Shown here in pieces: positions 16,565 to 24,985 of a stretch of DNA of 64,000 nt; position 1 is the stretch's first letter, and every line of letters starts with the position of its first letter. The notes beneath the pieces are model-generated. The model saw only the letters and a program-made list of their open reading frames with translations. It searched no databases and was not told where the DNA came from. Location of the stretch: the NCBI RefSeq assembly GCF_900188205.1, contig NZ_FZOH01000002.1, positions 310,001 through 374,000 on the forward strand, in the 5' to 3' direction. A program made the position numbers and the translations under genes. This DNA is from Geodermatophilus saharensis (GTDB lineage Bacteria > Actinomycetota > Actinomycetes > Mycobacteriales > Geodermatophilaceae).

Positions 16565-17101
16565 ATGAGCCGACCCGACCACCCCCGGGTGGCCGCCCTC
16601 GCCGAGCTGCTCGCCGCGGCCGGCGTGCGCGGGGAGGTCCGCGGGATCCCGTCGGGGGCGCGCACCGCCGCGGAGGCCGCCGCCGGGCTCGGCGTCCCGG
16701 TCGGCGCCATCGCCAACAGCCTGGTCTTCGACGTCGGCGGGCAGCCGCTGCTGGTGCTCACCAGCGGCGCGCACCGGGTCGACACCGCCAGGGTCGCCGA
16801 CCTGCTCGGCGTCCCGGAGGTGCGCCGGGCCCCGGCCGACTTCGTCCGCGAGCACACCGGCCAGCCCATCGGCGGGGTCGCCCCGGTCGGCCACCCCGCG
16901 CCGATCGGCACCCTGGTCGACGTCGAGCTGGCCCGCTACGAGCAGGTCTGGGCCGCCGCCGGCCACCCGTCGGCCGTCTTCCCCACCACCTACGACGAGC
17001 TGCTCCGGCTGACCGGGGGCACCCCCGCCGAGGTCGGCGACGGCCCGGCCGGCGTCGCCTCGGTGACCGCGCAGCCCCCCGCCGCCCCGGTGGGTCCGTG
17101 A
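16565..17101 (+). CDS. YbaK/EbsC-type aminoacyl-tRNA deacylase
   Basis: 178 residues. The whole length matches the YbaK/ProX editing fold: RTAAEAAAGLGVPVGAIANSL, LVLTSGAHRVD and the conserved GGVAPVGHPAP loop with a nearby TLVD. Such proteins hydrolyse mischarged tRNAs (Cys-tRNA-Pro or Ala-tRNA-Pro) in the cytoplasm. The ATG at 16565 has a -10-like CAGGAT six bases upstream. Which amino acid it clears cannot be read from the sequence. The next gene follows after 13 bases. Confidence 0.9.
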   Translation: MSRPDHPRVAALAELLAAAGVRGEVRGIPSGARTAAEAAAGLGVPVGAIANSLVFDVGGQPLLVLTSGAHRVDTARVADLLGVPEVRRAPADFVREHTGQPIGGVAPVGHPAPIGTLVDVELARYEQVWAAAGHPSAVFPTTYDELLRLTGGTPAEVGDGPAGVASVTAQPPAAPVGP

Positions 17102-17114
17102 GCGAGGAGAGACA

Positions 17115-17696
17115 GTGACCGGCACGACGCCCGCGGCCCGGGTGACCGAGCTGCCCGCCGGCTGGCTGCGCGACCACATGCACGAGGCGCTGGCCATCTA
17201 CGGCGCGGCCATGGGCTACGACGCCTCGGTGGTGGCCGGCCGCTACGGCTACGCGATCCAGCACACCGAGCGCCCCGGCTTCCGCGCCGTCGGCGCCTTC
17301 GCGCCCGGCCCCGACGGCGAGCAGCTGACCGGGTTCGGCTACGGCTACCTCGTCGCCCCGGGCCAGTGGTGGCACGACCAGGTGCGCGCGGCGCTGGACC
17401 GGCGCACCGCCAAGCGGTGGCTGCCCGGCGCCTTCGAGGTGTGCGAGCTGCACGTGCACCCCGACGCGCAGAGCCGGGGGCTGGGCCGGCGGCTGCTGCA
17501 CGCGCTGGTCGAGGGCGTCGACGCACCCGCCGCGCTGCTGTCCACGCCCGACGCCGACACCAAGGCCTTCCGGCTCTACCACGCCGACGGCTTCGTCGAC
17601 CTCGCCCGCGGCCACCACTTCCCCGGCGACACCCGGCCCTTCGCCATCCTCGGCGCCCGGCTGCCGCTGCGGCCGGTGCCGGGCAGCGGCGCCTGA
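17115..17696 (+). CDS. GNAT family N-acetyltransferase
   Basis: 193 residues. The acetyl-CoA-binding motif A is FEVCELHVHPDAQSRGLGRRLLHAL (Q/R-x-x-G-x-G form at about residues 121-131), followed by LYHADGFVDLAR, the usual end of the fold. GTG 17115 has GAGGAGA four bases upstream. It ends two bases before the start of the carotenoid gene crtO, so it may share its transcript. It could be the counterpart of Rv2170 by position near the DUF3040 gene; substrate not readable. Confidence 0.87.
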   Translation: MTGTTPAARVTELPAGWLRDHMHEALAIYGAAMGYDASVVAGRYGYAIQHTERPGFRAVGAFAPGPDGEQLTGFGYGYLVAPGQWWHDQVRAALDRRTAKRWLPGAFEVCELHVHPDAQSRGLGRRLLHALVEGVDAPAALLSTPDADTKAFRLYHADGFVDLARGHHFPGDTRPFAILGARLPLRPVPGSGA

Positions 17697-17698
17697 GC

Positions 17699-19354
17699 GT
17701 GCCCGGTTCCACCACCGCCGACGCCGTCGTCGTCGGCGCCGGCCACAACGGCCTGGTCGCGGCCTGCTACCTCGCGCGCGCCGGGCTGCACGTCGAGGTG
17801 GTCGAGCGCGACGAGGTGCTCGGCGGGGCGGTGTCCACCGTCGAGCGCTGGCCGGGGGTCCGGGTCGACCGCGGCTCGAGCGCGCACGTCATCGTCCGGC
17901 ACAGCGGCGTCGTCGAGGAACTCGACCTGGCCGCGCACGGGCTGCGCTACCTCGACTGCGACCCGTGGGGCTTCGCACCGGCCCCGGCGCCCGGCGACCC
18001 CGGCCCCGACGGCCGCCCGCTGGTGTTCTCCGTCGACCTCGACGCCACCTGCGCCTCGATCGCCGCCGCCTGCGGGGAGGACGACGCCCGGGCCTACCGC
18101 CGGTTCGTCGGCGTCTGGGGGCCGCGCAGCCGCGCCGTCGTCGACTCCTTCGGCCGCCGGCCGACCCCGCTGGGCCTGGCCCGCGCGTTCTGGCCGCTGG
18201 GCGCCCCCACCGGCGACGGCCCGCGCACCCCCGGCGGCGACCTCGCCGTCGACTTCCTCGGCTCCGGCGACGCGCTGCTCGACCGCTGGTTCACCAGCGA
18301 GCGGCTCAAGGCGGCGCTGGCCTGGTTCGGCGCGCAGTCCGGGCCGCCGATGAGCGAGCCGGGCACCGCCGCGATGGTCGCGTGGGTGGCGCTGCTGCAC
18401 GACACCCCGCCGGGCCACCCGGTGGGCGGCTCCGGCGGCCTCACCGAGGCGCTGCGTCGCCGGCTGGAGTCCGACGGCGGGCGCGTCACCCTCGGCGACG
18501 GCGCCGCGCGGCTGCTCGTCGACGGCGGCCCGGACGGCGGCCGGGTGACCGGCGTCGAGACCGTCTCCGGACGGCGGATCGCGGCGCCGGTCGTCGTCGC
18601 CGCCTGTCACGTCCTGGCCACCCGCGACCTCGCCGGCGCGTCCGCCCCGCCCGCGCTGGCCGACGCCGCCCCGCCGGTGGGCAACGGCTTCGGCCTGGTG
18701 CTGCGCTGCCTGACCGACGCGCTGCCGGCCTACCCCGGCGTCGACCCCGCGGTCTCCGCGCAGGGCCTGCAGCTGCTGTGCACCGACCGGGCGCAGCTGG
18801 CCGCCGCGCACGGCGACTGGCTGGCCGGCCGGCTGCCGCGCGAGCCGGTGCCGCTGGCGATGTCGTTCTCCGCGAGCGACGACACCCTGGCCCCGCCCGG
18901 GCGGCACGTGGTCACCGTGTGGGGGCAGTGGTACCCCTACGACCTCGCCGACGGCGGCGACTGGGACGCCCTCGCCGACGCGGAGGCGCAGCGGCTGGTG
19001 GCCGCCGTCGACCGGTTCGCGCCCGGCTTCGCCGGCTCGGTGCACGACGTCCACGTGCAGACGCCGCTGCTGCTGGAGCGGGAACTGTCACTGCTGCGCG
19101 GCAACGTCATGCACGTGGAGATGGGGCTGGCCAGCATGTTCGCCTTCCGGCCGACGCCGGCGCTGGCGGGCTACCGGGTGCCCGGCCTCGACGGGCTGTA
19201 CCTGGCCGGCGCCTCGACCCACCCCGGCGGCGGGGTGTCGGGCAACTCCGGGCGCACGGCGGCGCGCGTGGTCCTCACCGACCGCCGTCCGCTGGCCCGG
19301 GCGCGCACCCGCGTGCAGGACGTCGCCGGCCGGCTGCTGCGGGCGGGCCGGTGA
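17699..19354 (+). CDS. crtO: CrtO-like carotenoid ketolase/FAD-dependent oxidoreductase
   Basis: 551 residues. The FAD-binding start is VVVGAGHNGLVAACYLARAG with VVERDEVLGG after it; the C-terminal FAD contact is GLYLAGASTHPGGGVSGNSGR. This pattern fits the CrtO / phytoene-desaturase-like group better than CrtI proper, which is encoded separately at 31.6 kb. GTG 17699 lies three bases after the GNAT stop and the end overlaps cruF (GTGA). CrtO enzymes introduce 4-keto groups on carotenoid rings. Since no cyclase is visible, another oxidation or desaturation on an acyclic carotenoid is possible. Assignment to crtO rests on motif form and neighbours. Confidence 0.8.
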   Translation: MPGSTTADAVVVGAGHNGLVAACYLARAGLHVEVVERDEVLGGAVSTVERWPGVRVDRGSSAHVIVRHSGVVEELDLAAHGLRYLDCDPWGFAPAPAPGDPGPDGRPLVFSVDLDATCASIAAACGEDDARAYRRFVGVWGPRSRAVVDSFGRRPTPLGLARAFWPLGAPTGDGPRTPGGDLAVDFLGSGDALLDRWFTSERLKAALAWFGAQSGPPMSEPGTAAMVAWVALLHDTPPGHPVGGSGGLTEALRRRLESDGGRVTLGDGAARLLVDGGPDGGRVTGVETVSGRRIAAPVVVAACHVLATRDLAGASAPPALADAAPPVGNGFGLVLRCLTDALPAYPGVDPAVSAQGLQLLCTDRAQLAAAHGDWLAGRLPREPVPLAMSFSASDDTLAPPGRHVVTVWGQWYPYDLADGGDWDALADAEAQRLVAAVDRFAPGFAGSVHDVHVQTPLLLERELSLLRGNVMHVEMGLASMFAFRPTPALAGYRVPGLDGLYLAGASTHPGGGVSGNSGRTAARVVLTDRRPLARARTRVQDVAGRLLRAGR

Positions 19355-20169
19355 GCGCCGGGGTGGACTCGGGGCCGGCGGCGCTGCGGCGGGCGGGCCT
19401 GCCCGCGCGGGTGCCGCTGGTCCTCGCGGTGCTGCTGGTGCTGGCCGCGATCGCCTACCCGCTCAGCGACGGCGGCGCCCGCGACGCGGTGTCCTGGACG
19501 ATCGTGCTGCTGGGCTCGGGCGTCTCGGTCACCGCCGCGGCCGCGGCGCACGGCGCGCGCACCGGCGCCGCGGTGCTGGCCCTCGTCGTGGTCACCGCGG
19601 TGGTGTTCGAGTCGGTCGGGCTGGCCACCGGCTTCCCCTACGGCGAGTACACCTACAGCGACGTGCTCGGCCCGACGCTGCTCGGCGTCCCGTTCCTCGT
19701 GCCGCTGGCCTGGCTGATGATGGCCTGGCCGAGCCGGGTGCTCGCCGGCCTGCTCACCCGCCGGGTGCGGGAGGGGCGGCGGCGGGCCGCGCGGGTCGCC
19801 GTCGCCGCGGCGGTGTTCGCCGGCTGGGACGTCGTCCTCGACCCGCAGCTGGTGCAGGCCGGCTACTGGACGTGGGCGCACCCCGCCCCGGGGCTGCCGG
19901 GCATCGACACCGTGCCGCTGACCAACCTGGCCGGGTGGCTGCTCGCCGGGCTGGTGCTCATGGCGCTGCTCGAGGTCGCCGTGGCACGCACCGCGGTGCC
20001 CGGTGGGCCGCCGGTCACGGCCGCGCCGCTGCTGGTCATCGCGTGGATGGTCCCCGGCGGGGCGCTGGCGCACGCGCTGTGGCTGGACCTGCCCGGCTCG
20101 GCGGCGTGGGGGGCGGCGCTGTCGGCGGGAGTGCTGGCGGTGCTCGCGCTGCAGGCCCGCCGGCGGTGA
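19351..20169 (+). CDS. cruF: Carotenoid 1,2-hydratase-like membrane protein CruF
   Basis: 272 residues with seven or eight hydrophobic helices. The family landmarks FPYGEYTYSD and WDVVLDPQLVQAGYWTW are both present. CruF adds water across the terminal double bond of the carotenoid psi-end, giving a tertiary hydroxyl group. GTG 19351 overlaps the crtO stop as GTGA and the end overlaps cruG the same way. Together with CruG it would give a hydroxylated, glycosylated carotenoid end. It acts in the membrane, where the pigment is dissolved. Confidence 0.9.
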   Translation: MSAGVDSGPAALRRAGLPARVPLVLAVLLVLAAIAYPLSDGGARDAVSWTIVLLGSGVSVTAAAAAHGARTGAAVLALVVVTAVVFESVGLATGFPYGEYTYSDVLGPTLLGVPFLVPLAWLMMAWPSRVLAGLLTRRVREGRRRAARVAVAAAVFAGWDVVLDPQLVQAGYWTWAHPAPGLPGIDTVPLTNLAGWLLAGLVLMALLEVAVARTAVPGGPPVTAAPLLVIAWMVPGGALAHALWLDLPGSAAWGAALSAGVLAVLALQARRR

Positions 20170-21269
20170 GCGGCGCGGTCGTCCGGGCCCTGTCGGGCCT
20201 GGCCGTCGCCGGCGCCGTGCACGCCGGGGTCAACGCGCTCCTGCTGCGCCGCCCGCCGGCCGCCCCGCCCGAGGTGCGCCTCCCGGTCACCGTCGTCGTC
20301 CCGGTGCGCGACGAGGAGGCCCAGGTGGGCGGCTGCCTGGCCGCGGTGCTGGCCTCGCGCGGGGTGCCCGACCTGCGGGTGGTGGTCGTCGACGACGGCT
20401 CCACCGACGGCACCGCCGACGTCGTGCGCGGGATCGCCGACCCGCGGGTGCGGCTGGTGCCCGCGGGCGCCGTCCCGGAGGGCTGGCTGGGCAAGCCGCA
20501 CGCCTGCTGGGTCGGAGCGCAGACCGCCCCCCGCGACGGCGGGTACCTCGTGTTCGTCGACGCCGACGTGCGGCTCGCCCCCGACGCCGTGGCCGCCGCG
20601 GTGGCGCTGCTCGACGCGCACGGCCTCGACCTGGTCTCACCGTGGCCCCGGCCGGTGACCGGCAGCCCGGCCGAGCGGCTGGTGCAGCCGCTCTCCCCCT
20701 GGCTGTGGCTGACGACGCTGCCGCTGCGGGTCGCCGAGCGCTCCCCGCGGCCGTCGCTGACCGCGGCCAACGGCCAGTTCCTCGCGCTCCCCGTCCGCGG
20801 CTACCTGCGCGCCCGCGGGCACGCGGCGGTGCGCGAGGAGGTCGTGGAGGACGTCGCGCTGGCCCGCGCGGTGAAGCGCTCGGGCGGGCGGGCGGTGCCC
20901 GTGGCCGGCGCGGCGCTGGCGCAGTGCCGCATGTACGACGGCTGGGCGGCGATGCGGGAGGGCTACGGCAAGTCGCTGTGGGCCTCGGTCGGCGGCTCCC
21001 CGGCGGCTTCGCTGGCCGCCGCGGCGGTGCTCACCGCGGTCGGCGTCGTCCCGCCGCTGGCCGCGCTGCGCGGCTCGCGGGCCGGGCTGGCCGGCTGGGC
21101 GGCCGGGGTGGCCGGCCGGGCGGTGAGCGCCGCGGTGACCGGCGGGCGGGTGTGGCCCGACGCGCTGGCCCACCCGGCGTCGCTGCTGGCCCTCGACGTG
21201 CTGCTGGTGCGGTCGGTGGCCGGGCACCGGCGGGGCACGCTGACCTGGCGCGGGCGCGCCGTCGGCTGA
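20166..21269 (+). CDS. cruG: Carotenoid glycosyltransferase CruG (GT2)
   Basis: 367 residues. GT2 core: VTVVVPVRDEEAQVGGCLAAV, VVVDDGSTDGTADV, the metal-binding DAD in LVFVDADVRLA, and an acceptor region TAANGQFLAL then EEVVEDVALAR (ED motif). Hydrophobic segments at both ends tie it to the membrane. GTG 20166 overlaps the cruF stop by four bases. CruG adds a sugar to the hydroxyl made by CruF; the sugar cannot be told. The cluster ends here: the next gene has its own likely promoter. Confidence 0.88.
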   Translation: MSGAVVRALSGLAVAGAVHAGVNALLLRRPPAAPPEVRLPVTVVVPVRDEEAQVGGCLAAVLASRGVPDLRVVVVDDGSTDGTADVVRGIADPRVRLVPAGAVPEGWLGKPHACWVGAQTAPRDGGYLVFVDADVRLAPDAVAAAVALLDAHGLDLVSPWPRPVTGSPAERLVQPLSPWLWLTTLPLRVAERSPRPSLTAANGQFLALPVRGYLRARGHAAVREEVVEDVALARAVKRSGGRAVPVAGAALAQCRMYDGWAAMREGYGKSLWASVGGSPAASLAAAAVLTAVGVVPPLAALRGSRAGLAGWAAGVAGRAVSAAVTGGRVWPDALAHPASLLALDVLLVRSVAGHRRGTLTWRGRAVG

Positions 21270-21277
21270 GCCCGGGC

Positions 21278-21283
21278 GAGTAT
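21278..21283 (+). promoter_or_regulatory. Possible leaderless -10 box for the flavin reductase gene
   Basis: GAGTAT, five bases before GTG 21289. Confidence 0.35.
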
Positions 21284-21288
21284 GGGGT

Positions 21289-21999
21289 GTGACCTCCCCC
21301 GAGACCGGCCGCCCGCGCACGTCCTTCGACCCGGCGGCGATGCGCCCGAGGGACTTCTACCGGGTGGTGAACTCGATCGTCGTGCCGCGGCCGATCGCGT
21401 GGGTGCTGACCCGCTCGGCCGAGGGGGTGCACAACCTGGCGCCGCACTCGTTCTACACGGTCGCCTGCGTGGAGCCGCCGATCGTGCAGTTCACCTCGGT
21501 GGGCCGCAAGGACTCGCTGACCAACGTCGAGGCCACCGGCGAGTTCACCGTGAACCTGGTGCCGGAGGAGCTGTTCGAGCAGGCCAACGCCACCGGCACC
21601 GACTTCCCGCCCGACCAGAGCGAGGCCGACGCCGCCGGCATCCGGCTCGAGCGCAGCGAGAAGGTGGGCGCGATGCGGGTGGCGCAGTCCCCGGTGAGCG
21701 TGGAGTGCACGCTGCACTCCACGCTGCGGCTCGGCGACAGCACCGTCGTCTTCGGCCGCGTGGAGTGGGTGAGCGTGGTCAGCGAGGCCGTGCGCGACGG
21801 CCGGCCCCGCATCGAGGCGCTGCGGCCGCTGGCCCGGCTCGGCGGCAACGAGTGGTGCACCGTGGGCGAGGTCCGCACCATCCCGCGGATCCCCTACGCG
21901 ACCTGGGCCGGGGACCCCTCCATCGGCGAGCGCGTCCGCGGCGGCGAGGCACGGGACACGGAGGCACGGGACACGGAGGCACGGGACACGGAGGCATAG
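21289..21999 (+). CDS. Flavin reductase-like (split-barrel FMN) protein
   Basis: 236 residues. Typical of the DIM6/NTAB flavin reductase family: RPIAWVLTRSAEGVHNLAPHSFY, FTSVGRKDSLTNVEATGEFTVNL and an AQSPVSVECTL segment. It should bind FMN and reduce it or act as an FMN-dependent oxidoreductase; partner unknown. The last 15 residues or so (ARDTE repeated three times) are coded by a 15-base tandem repeat that continues past the stop codon. The stop lies in the fourth repeat unit, where CGG has become TAG. The tail is thus probably recent and not part of the fold. Confidence 0.87.
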   Translation: MTSPETGRPRTSFDPAAMRPRDFYRVVNSIVVPRPIAWVLTRSAEGVHNLAPHSFYTVACVEPPIVQFTSVGRKDSLTNVEATGEFTVNLVPEELFEQANATGTDFPPDQSEADAAGIRLERSEKVGAMRVAQSPVSVECTLHSTLRLGDSTVVFGRVEWVSVVSEAVRDGRPRIEALRPLARLGGNEWCTVGEVRTIPRIPYATWAGDPSIGERVRGGEARDTEARDTEARDTEA

Positions 22000-22031
22000 G
22001 ACACGGGGGCATAGGACACGGAGGCACGGGA
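21946..22031 (+). repeat. 15-base tandem repeat across the flavin reductase stop codon
   Basis: Five full units of GAGGCACGGGACACG (21946-22020) plus a partial sixth. Units 4 and 5 carry CATAGG instead of CACGGG; the TAG in unit 4 ends the gene. Confidence 0.9.
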
Positions 22032-22082
22032 AGCTGTCCGCACGTCCCGGCGCCCACGACGTGCCGATGGCTTCCCATGCCT
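22023..22082. terminator. Degenerate copy of the GGAAGCTCTCCGCACGTC hairpin family
   Basis: GGCACGGGAAGCTGTCCGCACGTC is matched by a worn complementary arm ending GGCTTCCCATGCC. Better copies lie at 34036-34090 and 40493-40552. Probable terminator of the flavin reductase gene. A 34-codon reading frame (22077-22181) overlaps its right arm. Confidence 0.55.
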
Positions 22083-22204
22083 CGCACACCCGGGGACGGG
22101 TCGTACCCGTGGCGGGAGGACCTGCCGGCGGGGCCGCCGTGGCCGGCGGCGACGCGCGACCGGATCGACGCCGGCCCCTGAGGGCGCCGCCCGCGACGCG
22201 CCGG

Positions 22205-23182
22205 TCAGGCCGGCAGGTGCTCGGCCACCTCGGCGGCGGCGGCGTCGCCGAAGGCCGCGGCGAACCGCTCGAGGAAGGGCTCCCGGCGCAGCTCGTACTC
22301 CTGGGTGCCGACGACCTCGACGGCCTCGGTGGCCACCGCCGAGCCGAGCTGGGTGGCCCGCTCCAGTCCCAGGCCCCACGTGCGGCCGGCGATGAAGCCC
22401 GCGCGCAGCGCGTCACCGCCCCCGGTGGGCTCCACCGGCTTGGTCTCCGGGACGGCGATGACCTCGATCGGGTCGGCGCCGTCCTGACGCACGAGCACGC
22501 CCTGCGCGGCGCGCGTGGTCACCCAGGTGCCGACGCGGCGCAGCACCTCCGGGGCGTCCCAGCCGGTCTTCTGCATGAGCAGGGCCGACTCGTACTCGTT
22601 GGTGAACAGCAGGTCGGCGCCGTCGACCAGCTCGCGGATCATCTCGCCGTCGGCCCAGGCCAGCTGCTGGCTGGGGTCGGCGGCGAAGGCGTAGCCGCGT
22701 TCGCGGCACTCCTGGGTGTGCCGGACCATCGCCTTCGGGTCGTTGGGCCCGACGACGACGAGGTCGGGGGCGCCCACCCGGTTGCACACCGGGCCGAGCT
22801 CGATCTCACCGGCCTCGCTCATCGCGCCCGAGTAGAACGACGCGATCTGGTTGTTGACCGCGTCGGTGGTGCACACGAAGCGGGCGGTGTGCTTGAGCTC
22901 GGACCACCGCACGTCGCGGGTGTCCACGCCGTGGCGGGTCAGCCAGGCGTCGTAGTCGGCGAAGTCGCTGCCCACCGAGCCCACCAGCACCGGCGCGAGG
23001 CCGAGCAGGCCGAGGCCGTAGGCCATGTTGGCGCCGGCGCCGCCGCGGTGCTGGATGAGGTCGTCGACCAGGAACGACAGCGAGACGTTCTCCATCTGTC
23101 CCTCGACGAACTGCTCGGTGAACCGGCCGGGGAACGTCATCAGGTGGTCGGTGGCGATGGAGCCGGTGACGAGGACGGGCAC
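22205..23182 (-). CDS. adoK: Adenosine kinase-type PfkB carbohydrate kinase
   Basis: 325 residues. It begins VPVLVTGSIATDHLMTFPGRF, very like mycobacterial AdoK (Rv2202c, 324 residues). LSFLVDDLIQHRGGAGANMAYGLG follows, then the PfkB C-terminal signature EPTGGGDALRAGFIAG with the catalytic Asp. AdoK phosphorylates adenosine to AMP in purine salvage. GTG 23182 has AGGAG five bases upstream and a TAGGGT -10 box 41 bases upstream. In M. tuberculosis the gene lies near the ctaC-qcr region; here it is about 39 kb from ctaE. Confidence 0.9.
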   Translation of the reverse strand: MPVLVTGSIATDHLMTFPGRFTEQFVEGQMENVSLSFLVDDLIQHRGGAGANMAYGLGLLGLAPVLVGSVGSDFADYDAWLTRHGVDTRDVRWSELKHTARFVCTTDAVNNQIASFYSGAMSEAGEIELGPVCNRVGAPDLVVVGPNDPKAMVRHTQECRERGYAFAADPSQQLAWADGEMIRELVDGADLLFTNEYESALLMQKTGWDAPEVLRRVGTWVTTRAAQGVLVRQDGADPIEVIAVPETKPVEPTGGGDALRAGFIAGRTWGLGLERATQLGSAVATEAVEVVGTQEYELRREPFLERFAAAFGDAAAAEVAEHLPA

Positions 23183-23223
23183 GGGGGCTCCTGGGGTGGG
23201 GCGGGCCGACGGCGGGCAGCGCA

Positions 23224-23229
23224 ACCCTA
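23224..23229 (-). promoter_or_regulatory. -10 box for adoK
   Basis: TAGGGT on the minus strand, 41 bases before the GTG, giving a short leader with an AGGAG site. Confidence 0.5.
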
Positions 23230-23262
23230 AGAGGCGCGCCGGGCCGCCCGCGCCCCGGCGGG

Positions 23263-23934
23263 TCAGTCGGCCAGCGCCCGCCGCAGCGAGACGCCGAGCT
23301 GGGCGGTGCCGACGAGCCCCAGCAGGCAGCCGACGGCGGTGCCGGCGGTGACCACGGCCCCGGGTCCGGCGAGCTGGTCGAGCCCGGTCACGGCGACGAT
23401 CCCGGCGCCGCCGACGGTGAAGCCGGTCATCGCCACCCGGGTGGGGCGCTCCCACACCGAGATGGACCCGGTCTCGGCGACCCCGGCCTGCCCGGCGCGG
23501 GCGCGCAGGTAGTCGGGCAGCCAGCACAGCGCCCCGAAGGCGGCGGCCAGCCAGCCCGGCGCCCCGGCCGCCCACAGCGCCGTCGCGTAACCGGCCTCGG
23601 TCAGCCGGTCGACGGCGGAGTCGAGCACGTAGCCGCGGCGCGAGGCCCGCCCGCCGGCCAGCGCGAGCGCCCCGTCGAGGGAGTCGAGCAGGCCGGAGAG
23701 CCCGACCAGCAGCCCGGCGGCCACCAGCCATCCCCCGCCGGCCAGCGCCGGGCCGATCGCCGACAGCGCCACGAGCAGGCCCAGCGCGGTCGCGGCGACC
23801 GGCGGCAGCCAGGACAGCGCGCGGGCGAGCGTGTAGGCCAGCGTCAGCCAGCCGTGCACCAGGCGGCTGTCCGCGGGATCGGTGCCGCCGTGCCACCGCG
23901 ACCACTCGGCGAGGTACTCGTCGCGGCTCAGCAC
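23263..23934 (-). CDS. CDP-alcohol phosphatidyltransferase family membrane protein
   Basis: 223 residues, about six membrane helices. The family motif spans D84 to D109: D84xxD87G88, A91, G101, D105, D109 are all in register (canonical DGxxAR-x8-G-x3-D-x3-D). The usual Arg after the Ala is Leu (L92). Such enzymes transfer a phosphoalcohol from CDP-activated lipid to an acceptor in the inner membrane; the product here cannot be told. GTG 23934 is taken with a weak GGGGGAG 10 bases upstream. It is divergent from the lipase gene, whose start is 56 bases away. Confidence 0.85.
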   Translation of the reverse strand: MLSRDEYLAEWSRWHGGTDPADSRLVHGWLTLAYTLARALSWLPPVAATALGLLVALSAIGPALAGGGWLVAAGLLVGLSGLLDSLDGALALAGGRASRRGYVLDSAVDRLTEAGYATALWAAGAPGWLAAAFGALCWLPDYLRARAGQAGVAETGSISVWERPTRVAMTGFTVGGAGIVAVTGLDQLAGPGAVVTAGTAVGCLLGLVGTAQLGVSLRRALAD

Positions 23935-23978
23935 GGGCGCAGTCTCCCCCAGCGGCGCCGCCGGCCGGCCGGACCGGG

Positions 23979-23984
23979 GACAGT
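23979..23984 (+). promoter_or_regulatory. Leaderless -10 box for the lipase gene
   Basis: GACAGT, six bases before GTG 23991. Confidence 0.4.
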
Positions 23985-23990
23985 GGAGCC

Positions 23991-24800
23991 GTGCTCGCCG
24001 GCCTCGCCCCCGCCCGCCGCCGCCTGCTGCTCGTCCTGCTCGCCCTCGTCGTCGCGGCCGCCGTCGCCGCGACCGGGCTGCTGCTCGCCGGGCGGGGTGA
24101 GGACGCCGCGCCGGCGGCTCCGGTGTCGCAGGAGGAGCCCGGCCCGGTGCTGCTCGTGCCCGGCTACGGCGGCGGCACCGGGTCGCTGACGTCACTGGGC
24201 GACCGGCTGACCGCCGAGGGCCGCGACGCCACCGTCGTCACGCTGCCCGGCGACGGCACCGGTGACCTCGCCGCGGCGGCCGATGCGCTGGGCGAGGCCG
24301 TCGACGCGGCGCTGGCGCGCACCGGCGCGGGCAGCGTCGACGTCGTCGGCTACTCCGCCGGCGGGGTGGTCGCCCGGCTGTGGGCCGCCGACGGCGGCGC
24401 CGGCGTCGCCCGGCGGGTGGTCACCCTCGGCTCGCCGCACCACGGCACCACGCTCGCCGACCTCGCCCTCACCCTCGCCCCCGGCCAGTGCCCGGACGCG
24501 TGCCGGCAGCTGGCCACCGACAGCGAGCTGCTCGCCGCGCTCAACGCGGGGGACGAGACGCCGGACGGGCCGACCTGGGTATCGATCTGGACGGCGCAGG
24601 ACGAGACGGTCACCCCGCCGGAGTCCGCCCGCCTCGACGGCGCGCTCGGGCTGGCGGTGCAGTCGGTGTGCAGCGGCGCGCAAGTGGGGCACGGCGACCT
24701 GCCGCGCGACCCGCTGGTGCAGGCGATGGTGCTGGCCGAGCTCGCGCCGGGCGACCCCGTGCCGCTCGGCCCCGCCGACTGCGCCCGCCTCGGCGGCTGA
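23991..24800 (+). CDS. Secreted or membrane-anchored lipase/esterase (alpha/beta hydrolase)
   Basis: 269 residues. A basic N-terminus and one hydrophobic helix (about residues 11-34) form an uncleaved anchor or signal peptide. The domain follows: oxyanion region VLLVPGYGGGTGSL, nucleophile GYSAGG (about residue 123), SPHHGT and a late His in VGHGDLP. This is the triacylglycerol lipase/EstA-like pattern. Cys pairs near the end suggest disulphides outside the cell. GTG 23991 has a GACAGT -10-like box six bases upstream. Natural substrate unknown. Confidence 0.85.
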   Translation: MLAGLAPARRRLLLVLLALVVAAAVAATGLLLAGRGEDAAPAAPVSQEEPGPVLLVPGYGGGTGSLTSLGDRLTAEGRDATVVTLPGDGTGDLAAAADALGEAVDAALARTGAGSVDVVGYSAGGVVARLWAADGGAGVARRVVTLGSPHHGTTLADLALTLAPGQCPDACRQLATDSELLAALNAGDETPDGPTWVSIWTAQDETVTPPESARLDGALGLAVQSVCSGAQVGHGDLPRDPLVQAMVLAELAPGDPVPLGPADCARLGG

Positions 24801-24812
24801 CGGCGGTGGTCG

Positions 24813-24841
24813 CCGCACGGTCGGGGAACCCGATCGTGCGG
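24813..24841 (+). terminator. Hairpin after the lipase gene
   Basis: Arms CCGCACGGTCGGG and CCCGATCGTGCGG (one G-U pair) with a GAA loop, 13 bases after the stop. A second, weaker inverted pair (GTCCTGG/CCAGGAC) follows at 24843-24874. Confidence 0.65.
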
Positions 24842-24985
24842 CGTCCTGGGTCAGCGTCGGCGGCGAGCCAGGACGCGCGGAGGTGGGCCAGGACGGCGCC
24901 CCGTGTCGACGTGCGGCCGACCGCCGTCACGTGACCGGCGACGCCGAGGTGGCCGAGGTGCGGGCCCGGCCGGCCGCCGCGAGCC

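Noticed and set aside
22077-22181. 34-codon frame after the flavin reductase (MPRTPGDGSYPWREDLPAG...)
   Set aside because: It reads like ordinary coding sequence and could be a gene remnant, but it overlaps the terminator hairpin, has no ribosome site and matches nothing I know.
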